Positions 15,386 to 22,955 of a stretch of DNA of 36,703 nt are shown piece by piece. The stretch's first letter is position 1. Each line of letters starts with the position of its first letter. Origin of the DNA: Deltaproteobacteria bacterium (GTDB taxonomy: Bacteria; Desulfobacterota; Binatia; HRBIN30; JACQVA1); assembly GCA_016210005.1 (NCBI GenBank), contig JACQVA010000113.1:1-36703 (forward strand), read 5' to 3'. A program made the translations under genes and the position numbers. The notes beneath the pieces are model-generated. The model saw only the letters and a list, made by a program, of their open reading frames with translations. It ran no database searches and was not told the origin of the DNA.

Positions 15386-18115
15386 ATGGATGCGTCGTTG
15401 CCGGCCCACGGTGTGGGTACGCTGTCAGCGGGACAGTCGGTTGTTTCACGCAATCCGCTCTACCGCGAATACGGTGTTGCGAAGGTTCTCAAGGTCAAGA
15501 ACGACCAGGCAAAGATCGAGTTCGCTCCCGGCTTGTTCTCGGCACCGCCGTTGTTTGCCCACACGAAGATCCTTCGCTTGCGCGAGATCGAGCGCGTGCC
15601 TGATCCCATCGAGCGCGCAGAGACGGGACAATGGGACGAGCCGTGGCGCTTCGATTTCCGGCAGATGGCGGCGTGCTTTCTCACGGCAAACAAGGGCGGG
15701 CAACTCTCCAACGCGCGCACCGAGCTGCTGCCGCATCAAATCTTCACGGCCCATCAAGTCGTCGCCAGCGCGCGGCGGCGTTTCCTTCTCGCGGACGAGG
15801 TTGGCCTTGGCAAGACCATCGAGGCCGCGATGATCTGGCAGGCGCTCCTGCAACGCGGCCAAGCCCGCCGCACCCTCGTCATCTGCCCCGCGGGCCTCAC
15901 CGTGCAGTGGCAGGAGGAGATGCTCGACAAGTTCGGCGAGTTCTTCGAGATCTTCGGCCGCGACTTCCACACCATCAACCCGCGCATCTGGGACCTGAAG
16001 ACCTGCGCCATCGCCTCCTTGGACGCTCTCAAGCGCGAGGATCACAAGAAGAAGCTGCTGGAGAACCGGCGCTGGGACCTGATCGTCTTCGACGAAGCGC
16101 ATCGCCTGAGCGCACGCGAGTACGGAAACAAAACGGAGAAGACGCTCAATTTCCAGCTTGCCGAAGACCTCAAGGAACACACCGACGCCTTGCTGCTCGT
16201 GACTGCGACGCCGCACCAAGGTGAAGAGAATCACTCGCGCTTCATCAACTTGATGAAGCTGCTCGATGACGAGATCGATTTTTCCAGCCTTGGTGTCGAA
16301 GACCTCCCGCTCTTCAGCTCGCAGCGCGACGGGCGCGTGCCGTACCAGCAATACATCCTGCGAACACCCAAGCTCAGCGTGACCGATGCGCAAGGCAAGC
16401 GCGTCTTCAAAGGACGCAACACGTACCCGCTGAGCTTCGAGATGCGGCCCGACGAACGCGCCTTCTACGAAGCCGTCACTGCGTACATCAAGAGCGGCTA
16501 CGCGATTGCCGAGAAGCTGACCGACGCCACCCAGCAACGCGCGCTTGGCTTCGTGCTGACGGTGTTTCAGAAGCTCGCCGCCAGTTCGAGCCGTGCCATC
16601 AAGGCGGCGCTGACGGGCCGGCGGATGCGCCTGCAAGATCGCTACAAGAAGATCCCACCGCCGCGGCAACGGGAGTTGGACCTCGACGAGCGCTATGAGG
16701 GTGAGTGGGAAGAGCGAAACGCCTTTCACACCGCCGTCGCTGGCTTCACCAAGAACGAGATCGAGCTGCTCGACGATCTGATGGCCCTGCCCGTGGAGCG
16801 CGACCGCAAGCTGATGGAACTGCTCAAGCTCGCCGCTCGCATCTTCGGCGAGAGCGACCGCGGCGAGCGTGAGAAGATCTTGGTGTTCACCGAGTACCGC
16901 GAAACGCAGGCCATGTTGGTGGAAGCGCTGCATGAGCGATACGGTCAGGACGCCGTGGTCGTCATCAATGGCGACCTGGACATTGACCAGCGCCGCGAGA
17001 GTCAGCGAGCGTTTCGCGACGACGGTCACGTGCGCTTCCTTGTTTCCACCGAGGCCGGCGGCGAAGGTATCAACCTTCAGTTCTGCCACGTCCTGATCAA
17101 CTACGACTTGCCGTGGAATCCGATGCGCATCGAGCAGCGGGTCGGCCGCATCTACCGCTACGGCCAGCAGAAGGTCGTGCAGATCTACAACTTCCGCTGC
17201 CGCGCAACCGTTGAGGAAACGGTGTACGGGTACCTGGAGAAACGCTTGGAGCGCGCTGCCGCTGCGCTCGCCAAGGTCACCGGCGAGGAACCCGAAGACA
17301 TCATCGCGGCCATGCTCGGCCAGTTGGAAGGCGAGATCGATTACAACGAGATCTACAAGCGGACTTTGGTCGAGGGATCGTTGGAGCAGTCGCAGAGGGA
17401 GATCGACGACGGCATCAAGCGCGCGCAGCGCGCGTACGAAATCGCCACGCAGAGCTTATTCCGCAACGTAGCAAGCTACTCTTTCGACCGCTACGCACAG
17501 CATCTCCGCAGTGGGGTGGGGCTCGCTGAACTGGGCGAACTGGCGGAGCGCTTCCTCAAGGCGCAACGGCGCGTCGTGAAGCGGGCTGATGACGGCTCCT
17601 TGGAATTCCTGACGCCCGAGGAGATCCGTTCGCGTGCGGTGAAGGAGCGTTACTCACGTGCGACCTTCAACCGCGAGCTTGCAATCCGCGATCCGAGCGT
17701 TGAGTTCCTCGCCTTGGGCCATCCGTTCGTCGATGCGATGCTCCGAGCGTGCGGCGACGTGGATTTCGGCGGCTTCAGCGCGCAACGCCGAGTGAAGGTC
17801 GGAGGAGTGACTCCCAGGAACGGCTACCAATTCAACTTCGTGATCCGCAGCCGGGTCCAACGGCCGGAAGGCGAAGAGTACCTGTTTGACCTTCGGACTG
17901 TCTTCGTCACCGACGCCGGAAAGATCGACGAGCAGGCGGCGGCGGTGTGCGCCTCGCACTACAGCGAGCCGGAGAACCATCTCTCGCCGCCCCGACTGGC
18001 GATCAGCGAGGCGTATCGACTGGCTCGGAGCTACCTTGAAGGGACGGCCGAGCAGATCTGGGACTGGGACGAAGACGTAAGCGTGCTCAACTGCGCACGA
18101 GTGATGGTGAGTTAA
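15386..18115 (+). CDS. SNF2/RapA-type DEAD/DEAH helicase
   Basis: Superfamily 2 DNA translocase of 909 residues. The N-terminus (VVSRNPLYREYGVAKVLKV, then KIEFAPGLF) resembles the HepA/RapA tudor-like region. Helicase motifs follow: FLLADEVGLGKTIEAAMIW (Walker A, residues 133-151), LVICPAGLTVQWQEEML, DLIVFDEAHRLSA (DEAH at 236-239), LLLVTATPHQGEENHS, FLVSTEAGGEGINLQ and MRIEQRVGRIYRYGQQ (motif VI). The C-terminal region, including VEFLALGHPFVDAMLRAC, resembles DISARM-type DrmD and similar defence helicases. It is tightly linked to the methylase, so the two probably act together. A GTG 27 bases upstream is an alternative start. The frame is intact. Confidence 0.9.
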   Translation: MDASLPAHGVGTLSAGQSVVSRNPLYREYGVAKVLKVKNDQAKIEFAPGLFSAPPLFAHTKILRLREIERVPDPIERAETGQWDEPWRFDFRQMAACFLTANKGGQLSNARTELLPHQIFTAHQVVASARRRFLLADEVGLGKTIEAAMIWQALLQRGQARRTLVICPAGLTVQWQEEMLDKFGEFFEIFGRDFHTINPRIWDLKTCAIASLDALKREDHKKKLLENRRWDLIVFDEAHRLSAREYGNKTEKTLNFQLAEDLKEHTDALLLVTATPHQGEENHSRFINLMKLLDDEIDFSSLGVEDLPLFSSQRDGRVPYQQYILRTPKLSVTDAQGKRVFKGRNTYPLSFEMRPDERAFYEAVTAYIKSGYAIAEKLTDATQQRALGFVLTVFQKLAASSSRAIKAALTGRRMRLQDRYKKIPPPRQRELDLDERYEGEWEERNAFHTAVAGFTKNEIELLDDLMALPVERDRKLMELLKLAARIFGESDRGEREKILVFTEYRETQAMLVEALHERYGQDAVVVINGDLDIDQRRESQRAFRDDGHVRFLVSTEAGGEGINLQFCHVLINYDLPWNPMRIEQRVGRIYRYGQQKVVQIYNFRCRATVEETVYGYLEKRLERAAAALAKVTGEEPEDIIAAMLGQLEGEIDYNEIYKRTLVEGSLEQSQREIDDGIKRAQRAYEIATQSLFRNVASYSFDRYAQHLRSGVGLAELGELAERFLKAQRRVVKRADDGSLEFLTPEEIRSRAVKERYSRATFNRELAIRDPSVEFLALGHPFVDAMLRACGDVDFGGFSAQRRVKVGGVTPRNGYQFNFVIRSRVQRPEGEEYLFDLRTVFVTDAGKIDEQAAAVCASHYSEPENHLSPPRLAISEAYRLARSYLEGTAEQIWDWDEDVSVLNCARVMVS

Positions 18116-18607
18116 CCAGTGCCTCCAACCGATGGATCGCCGCCTTCGACGGCTATCGCGCCCGCCGGCTCCGGGCATTCCACGGGAGGACTGCTTCACG
18201 ACCCGTTCTCGTGACGAACGGAGACCTCACACGGTGCGCTCGAAGGGAAGCGAAGGCCCCCGCGACACCCAGCTCGTTGCCGGAGCCGATCTCTGGCAGT
18301 TACTCGACGCCACTCCCTGCACCGCAGCCGAAGTGGAAGTCGCGGCGGCTCGGCGGTTGGCGAGCATGCGCGACGTGCAGGCGGCCATAGACTTGGCCGC
18401 ACGACGACGGCCGTAGCGTCGCCCCCATGCTGAGCAATTGCCTCTGCAGCTATGTGTGTCTGGGAAGACCTGCGCCTGGGCAGACCGCTCACGGCCGACG
18501 TGTACGCTCGGAAGGAGGACACGAAGAAGCCGTGAAACTTCAATTCAAGCACATGTCTGTCCTTCCGTACGTGAATCGGGTGCTCCGCGAAATCAGCCGC
18601 GTCCAGC
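18116..18607 (+). other. region of broken coding sequence after the helicase
   Basis: No intact gene is recognised. A segment at about 18250-18416 reads DTQLVAGADLWQLLDATPC and then VAAARRLASMRDVQAAIDLA, which looks like the helical C-terminus of a protein. At 18530-18600 another frame reads LQFKHMSVLPYVNRVLREIS. Neither has a credible start. Together with the next entry this suggests a gene destroyed by deletions and frameshifts. Confidence 0.4.
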
Positions 18608-18991
18608 TTGCGTCGAATTCGCGGGCAGAACGACCGTCTGATCTTCCCGCGGACACTCTCCAGCGATGGGCGTAACTTGGGGGCGTTCAGCAAGCTGCCC
18701 GAGGTGTTCGGGTTCGCCATCGAGTACACGGACCCGAACATGAATCTCCGCTCCTACTACCCCGACTTCGTCGCGGTGGAGCAAGACGGCACGCACTGGC
18801 TACTCGAAACGAAGGGGCAGGAGACCCCTGAGGTGCAGCGGAAGGACGAAGCGGCGCAACGCTGGTGCGAGGACGCCACGGTTCTCACGGGTGCCCAGTG
18901 GCGCTACCTGAAGGTGCCGCAGAAACTGTTCGAGCAGCTTCAAGCCGCGACCCTCACCGACTTGGTCGCGACAAGTGGTTCGCTGCTCTGA
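18608..18991 (+). pseudogene. C-terminal fragment of a restriction helicase (type III Res-like)
   Basis: The frame reads KLPEVFGFAIEYTDPNMNLR, then SYYPDFVAVEQDGTHWLLETKG. YPDF...WLLETKG is a PD-(D/E)XK nuclease core (D, E and K visible). It continues with VQRKDEAAQRWCEDATVLTG and WRYLKVPQKLFEQL. This is the standard C-terminus of type III restriction R subunits and related DEAD/DEAH restriction helicases. The helicase part is missing and no suitable start precedes it. It was probably a second restriction system, lost except for this end. The open frame could still be translated from an internal codon. Confidence 0.65.
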
Positions 18992-19008
18992 CACGCGAAG
19001 TGGTGGGG

Positions 19009-19260
19009 TCATTTGGGGTGGGCTTGGATGTTGTGCATGGTGTAGGTGTCGCCGGCGATGGTGAAGTAGAAGCGCCAGCCGCCGTTGACGCGGGCCGACC
19101 ACATGTCGGGGTCGCCGCTTTCGGGAAACTTTTTGGCGTCGAGCGAACGGTGTCGGAGGTCGCGCAGCAGGTTGGCGAGCTGCTTGCCGAAGAGCTTGGG
19201 GATCTCTGGCGGGGCGGCGATGAGCTTACGGACGAATGGCTCGGTGAGCACGACGCGCAT
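19009..19260 (-). CDS. RelE-type mRNA interferase toxin
   Basis: The 83-residue protein begins MRVVLTEPFVRKLIAAPPEI and continues LANLLRDLRHRSLDAKKFPE. It ends with MWSARVNGGWRFYFTIAGDT and YTMHNIQAHPK, the RelE-like core in which the Arg-x-Asn-x-x-W-Arg-Phe strand holds the functional residues. The antitoxin gene lies upstream on the same strand and overlaps by 35 bp, so the order is antitoxin then toxin. It is full length and apparently intact. Confidence 0.8.
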   Translation of the reverse strand: MRVVLTEPFVRKLIAAPPEIPKLFGKQLANLLRDLRHRSLDAKKFPESGDPDMWSARVNGGWRFYFTIAGDTYTMHNIQAHPK

Positions 19261-19534
19261 AGGCTTTGACAGCCTTCATGGCGGCGTCGGCTGAATCGAA
19301 TGGACCGAGGACCCGCCCCGCCTTCACCGCCACCTTCGATGCCTCGATGTCCTTCTTGAGCTGCTTCAGAAACTCGCTCCGGTCCCGAATTACCTTGGGC
19401 TTGAGCACCACCGCGCCACGCTGCACGGTGGCTTCCAGGAAGTCGCCACGCTTGAGCCGCAGCGCCTCGCGGGCAGCTTTGGGCATGGTGATTTGGAAAT
19501 TACTGGTGATGCGAGTCAGAGCGACGTGAGCCAT
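19226..19534 (-). CDS. AbrB/MazE-type antitoxin
   Basis: The 102-residue protein is taken from the ATG at 19532-19534. It reads MAHVALTRITSNFQITMPKA, then AREALRLKRGDFLEATVQRG and AVVLKPK. This is the swapped-hairpin AbrB DNA-binding domain (S.xFQIt.PkaaR..l.lk.GD.lea). The C-terminal half (LKQLKKDIEASKVAVKAGRV, then DSADAAMKAVKAY) is the toxin-binding tail. It overlaps the toxin start by 35 bp. It probably represses its own promoter. Confidence 0.85.
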   Translation of the reverse strand: MAHVALTRITSNFQITMPKAAREALRLKRGDFLEATVQRGAVVLKPKVIRDRSEFLKQLKKDIEASKVAVKAGRVLGPFDSADAAMKAVKAYARRAHRAIRP

Positions 19535-19680
19535 AGTCTCGTAGAATCGTACACGAACCGGGGAAGGCGTCAAGGGCGTTGGGTGCTGTTCGAGTGCTGT
19601 TCGGGCCCCGCGGCTCACGGCTCGCGCGCCACGATGGCGCCTGTCGTCCCAAGAGGCAGTCTGCGCTGCAAACCCAGGCC

Positions 19681-19863
19681 CTACCGGTACCGCTTGCGGT
19701 ATGTCGTCGTGGTGCGGCGCTCGACCGCACCGATGCGGACCCGGCGAGTTGCAGTGTCGACCCGATCGAAGTCGCCTGGTGGCAGCCTATCGAGCTGCTT
19801 TTGTACGGGCTCGTCGAGAACGACGACCCACGCGAGCGGTCCGTTCGGCGCGGTACTGCTCAT
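19681..19863 (-). pseudogene. RelE/ParE-type toxin with internal deletion
   Basis: The open frame encodes only 60 residues. It begins with LAWVVVLDEPVQKQLDRLPP and DFDRVDTATRRV, a normal toxin start. It then jumps directly to IGAVERRTTTTYRKRYR, the usual C-terminal end (IxxIERRTTTTYRRR). About 40-50 central residues expected for this family are missing, so the protein is probably inactive although the frame survived. It overlaps its AbrB-type antitoxin by 77 bp. Confidence 0.7.
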
Positions 19864-20107
19864 AGGGCATGGTTTCGCCGCGCTCGTCGGCGGCGATGGC
19901 GCGATTCAAGGCACGGATCTCACGCGCGCTGGGTACGGCCTCGCGGATGGGTCGATCGACCAGGGTCTTTGGGCGCAGCACGATGACGCCCCGTTCGACC
20001 CCGGCTTCGAGGAGATCGCCGGCCTTGAGGCCGACGGCATCACGCACCGGCTTCGGCACGCAGACCTGGAACTTGGGACTCACGGTGGTCAGAGTGGCTC
20101 GCGACAT
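19787..20107 (-). CDS. AbrB-type antitoxin, second module
   Basis: The 106-residue protein begins MSRATLTTVSPKFQVCVPKP and continues VRDAVGLKAGDLLEAGVERG and VIVLRPK, an AbrB-family swapped-hairpin domain like its neighbour at 19226. The tail has PSAREIRALNRAIAADERGE followed by a basic end. The ATG at 20105-20107 is preceded by TAAGGCA, an acceptable ribosome binding site. Its toxin is internally deleted, so this antitoxin may be an orphan that could still bind DNA or neutralise related toxins. Confidence 0.82.
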   Translation of the reverse strand: MSRATLTTVSPKFQVCVPKPVRDAVGLKAGDLLEAGVERGVIVLRPKTLVDRPIREAVPSAREIRALNRAIAADERGETMPYEQYRAERTARVGRRSRRARTKAAR

Positions 20108-20180
20108 AGTGCGAATGCCTTACCGTAAAACGATCCCACCCGTCAAAGCACCCAGAGGCGGCCCTGGGCGGCAGGCGCTC

Positions 20181-21776
20181 TCAGCGCTGGCGCGCCCACT
20201 CCTGCTGGCGCAGCTCGACGCGGCGGATCTTGCCGCTGACGGTCTTGGGCAACTCGTCGACGAACTCGATCTCGCGCGGGTACTTGTACGGAGCGGTGAC
20301 CCGCTTGACGTGCTCTTGCAGCTCCCGGACGAGATCGCCGGTGCCCGCAATGCCCGAGCGTAGTTTGACAAACGCTTTCACGATCGCCCCACGATCAGCG
20401 TGGGGACTCGACACCACCGCCGACTCGATCACCGCCGGATGTTCGAGCAGTGCGCTCTCGACCTCGAACGGCCCAATGCGATAGCCGGCGCTGATGATCA
20501 CGTCATCGGCGCGGCCGACAAACCAGAAGTAGCCCTCTTGGTCACGATAGGCCGAGTCGCCGGTGCGGTACCAACCGCCTTGAAAGCAGGCCGCCGTCGC
20601 CTCGGGGTTCTTCCAGTACTCGCGAAACAGCGACGGCGGCCGGCCGCGCACCGCCACCTCGCCGGTCTCTCCCGGCGGCAGCTCCACCCCTTCGGCATCG
20701 ATGATGCTCACGTCGTGGCCCGGGAACGGCTTGCCCATCGAGCCGGGTCGAACCGGCATGCCGGGCTGATTGGCCACCAGGATGATGCTCTCGGTCTGCC
20801 CGTAGCCATCGTGAATAGTGCGGCCGAAGGCTTGCTTCCAGCTGTGAATCACTTCTGGATTCAACGGTTCACCCGCAGCGGTGCAGTGGCGCAACCGCGG
20901 CAGTGAGTAGCGCGAGAGGTCCTCCTTGACCAGCAGCCGGTACTCGGTTGGTGGGCCGCAGAAGACGCTGACTTGATAGCACTCGAGCAGCCGCAGCTCG
21001 CGCTCGGGCTCGAAGCGTCCGTGAAACATGAACACCGCCGTCCCGGAATGCCACGGGCCGAACAGCACTCCGTAGGCGGCTTTTGCCCAGCCGGTGTCGG
21101 AGGTGGTCCAGTGCAGGTCGCGCGAGTGCAAGCTGAGCCAATGGCGCCCGGTGAGGCGGTGCGCATAGGTGTAAGCGTGCGTATGCAACACCGCCTTCGG
21201 GTCTTTGGTGGTGCCCGAGGTGTAGTACACCAGCGCCGGGTCGTGGCTGCTTGTGCGTTCGGGCGGGCCGTCGGGCGCGGCGTTGGCGAGCACGTCGGCA
21301 AAGGCGCGCCAGCCTGCGGGCGCAGTGCCCACGGCGATCTTGACCACCAGGTCCGGGCACTCGCTGGCGGCCGCTTCGACGGCGTCGGCATTTTCGGCGG
21401 TGGTGACGATCGCTTTGGCCCCGCTGTGCAGCGCGCGGTAGCGGATATCCTTCGGCCGTAAGCTGGTGGTGCACGGGATCACCAGCGCGCCGGCCTTGAG
21501 GCCGCCGATCATCGCCACCTGCCACTCGGGAATGCGCGGCAGCATCACCAGCAGCGGATCGCCCTGGCGCAATCCGAGGCCGCGCAGCGCGTTGGCGAAG
21601 CGGCTACTCTGGACGCTAAAGTCCCAGAAGGTCCAGCGGGCGGTGTGGCCGGCTTCGTCTTCCCAGTAGAGCGCGACGCGGCCGCGGTCGGCGCCGTACT
21701 GATCGACAACATCGGTGCCGAAGTTGAAGAACTTGGGAACGCGCCAGCGAAAAGCCGGAGGGGCCTTATCGGTCAT
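20181..21776 (-). CDS. AMP-dependent acyl-CoA synthetase (medium-chain ACSM-like)
   Basis: Activates a carboxylic acid with ATP and CoA through an acyl-adenylate. From the ATG at 21774-21776 the protein has 531 residues. It shows the ATP-binding loop ALVYYTSGTTKDPKAVLHTH, then IHDGYGQTESIILVANQ, GGWYRTGDSAYRDQEGYFWF, GRADDVIISAGYRIGPFEVE and the terminal KTVSGKIRRVELR with the catalytic Lys. Overall it resembles MACS/ACSM enzymes for medium-chain or aromatic acids. The start overlaps the 3' end of the ATP-grasp gene by 11 bp, implying an operon. The substrate cannot be deduced. Confidence 0.92.
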   Translation of the reverse strand: MTDKAPPAFRWRVPKFFNFGTDVVDQYGADRGRVALYWEDEAGHTARWTFWDFSVQSSRFANALRGLGLRQGDPLLVMLPRIPEWQVAMIGGLKAGALVIPCTTSLRPKDIRYRALHSGAKAIVTTAENADAVEAAASECPDLVVKIAVGTAPAGWRAFADVLANAAPDGPPERTSSHDPALVYYTSGTTKDPKAVLHTHAYTYAHRLTGRHWLSLHSRDLHWTTSDTGWAKAAYGVLFGPWHSGTAVFMFHGRFEPERELRLLECYQVSVFCGPPTEYRLLVKEDLSRYSLPRLRHCTAAGEPLNPEVIHSWKQAFGRTIHDGYGQTESIILVANQPGMPVRPGSMGKPFPGHDVSIIDAEGVELPPGETGEVAVRGRPPSLFREYWKNPEATAACFQGGWYRTGDSAYRDQEGYFWFVGRADDVIISAGYRIGPFEVESALLEHPAVIESAVVSSPHADRGAIVKAFVKLRSGIAGTGDLVRELQEHVKRVTAPYKYPREIEFVDELPKTVSGKIRRVELRQQEWARQR

Positions 21777-22857
21777 ATGCTCGCCTTTGCGGCGGGCGAC
21801 CCCGCCGCGGTCCATCGTTCTCGCGCTTCTTCACGAAGGTGGTCGCACGCGCCTCCACCGGTGCCGGCTCCGCCACCAACAGCTCGGCGATCATGCGGTC
21901 GAAGTCGAACATGTCGCGGAACTCGGGCAGCTGCTTGAACTCCCGGTCGATGATCATGTGATGCCCGTCGGTGTAAGCGGCCAAGGCGTAAGCGCCCTCG
22001 GTACTGCTGCGAATCAGGTCAACCACCCCCACCCGCAGATCGACGACCTCGGCCGCGCGCAGAGCCAGCTTCTGGACTTCCTCTCCGACGCTGAATACGA
22101 AGCGGCACTTCGCGCCCAAGCCGGTGGCCACAACCCAGTCCGAAGCGCTGCGGTGGTGCGGGCGGTAGCGCTCGGTCCAGAACGCCAGCTGCCCGTCGAC
22201 GATGTAGGCCCGCAGCAGCTGCGCCGGCTTGAGCACGCCGCGTGCGTTCACATCCGCGACCAGGCGCTGGAGAAAAAACGGCGCCGGGTAGCGCAGCAGC
22301 CGGCCGCGGATTTGCGGCCGTGCGCCGGCGGGCACGAGTTCCAACTCGTAGCGCTGGCGGCGGGCCTCGGCCACCAGGCCGTCGGCGGCGCGGCTCACCA
22401 AGTAGTGGCCATGCCCGCCGCACGAGCGCGGGTGCTTCAGCAGCACCCACTCGTGCTCGCGCACGAACGCCGTCGCCTCTTCAATCGAGGTGGACAGTAG
22501 ACTGTCCGGCAGCGCGACGCCCCGGTTCAACCAGCGTTCGACCAGGCCGGGCTTGTCCCAGCAAATCTCGTGCGTATCGAAGCCGTTGACCACCTCAGCC
22601 TTGCCGAACAACCAGCGCACCAGCGCCGCCGGCGTGTCCGGCGCCTCGGCCGGCCGCGCCGCCGGCACATCGAACGGCAGCACGTATACCCGACTCACCT
22701 GCGCCAGACGGCTGGGGGAGCGTGCGTGCTCGGCCAGCGCGCGCTCGATAGTCAGCGGGAACACGCGTGCCGCTGCTGCCTCGGCCGCAGCACACAATTG
22801 GCGCACCGTGGGCTCAACAAACGGGGCGAAGGGTTCTCCGTAAAGACAAATGTTCAT
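21766..22857 (-). CDS. ATP-grasp domain protein (RimK-like)
   Basis: The 363-residue protein begins MNICLYGEPFAPFVEPTVRQ. It contains LPDSLLSTSIEEATAFVREH, WVLLKHPRSCGGHGHYLVSR and the later LRAYIVDGQLAFWTERYRP and VGVVDLIRSS segments. This order (preferred-substrate strand, Gly-rich ATP-binding loop, metal-binding strand) fits ATP-grasp enzymes of the RimK/glutathione-synthetase type, which form amide or ester bonds from a carboxylate. The C-terminus is a short basic tail. It sits between a TPP-dependent decarboxylase and an acyl-CoA ligase on the same strand. No specific product can be assigned. Confidence 0.72.
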   Translation of the reverse strand: MNICLYGEPFAPFVEPTVRQLCAAAEAAAARVFPLTIERALAEHARSPSRLAQVSRVYVLPFDVPAARPAEAPDTPAALVRWLFGKAEVVNGFDTHEICWDKPGLVERWLNRGVALPDSLLSTSIEEATAFVREHEWVLLKHPRSCGGHGHYLVSRAADGLVAEARRQRYELELVPAGARPQIRGRLLRYPAPFFLQRLVADVNARGVLKPAQLLRAYIVDGQLAFWTERYRPHHRSASDWVVATGLGAKCRFVFSVGEEVQKLALRAAEVVDLRVGVVDLIRSSTEGAYALAAYTDGHHMIIDREFKQLPEFRDMFDFDRMIAELLVAEPAPVEARATTFVKKRENDGPRRGRPPQRRAYDR

Positions 22858-22955
22858 TGCCGGCTACCGACCATCTCAGAAAAAGGCGCAACCGCCAAGG
22901 CCGGCGAGCGGATTCCAATAAGCACAGCGGGTGGGCACCGCCAGCACCGGAATCG

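Noticed and set aside
15446-17089. 547-codon open frame on the minus strand inside the helicase gene
   Set aside because: It is antisense to a clear helicase with all motifs, has no recognisable domains and arises from GC-rich codon bias.
11449-18115. Complete DISARM system
   Set aside because: The helicase and methylase resemble DrmD and DrmMI, but no DrmA, DrmB or DrmC gene is present in the neighbourhood.
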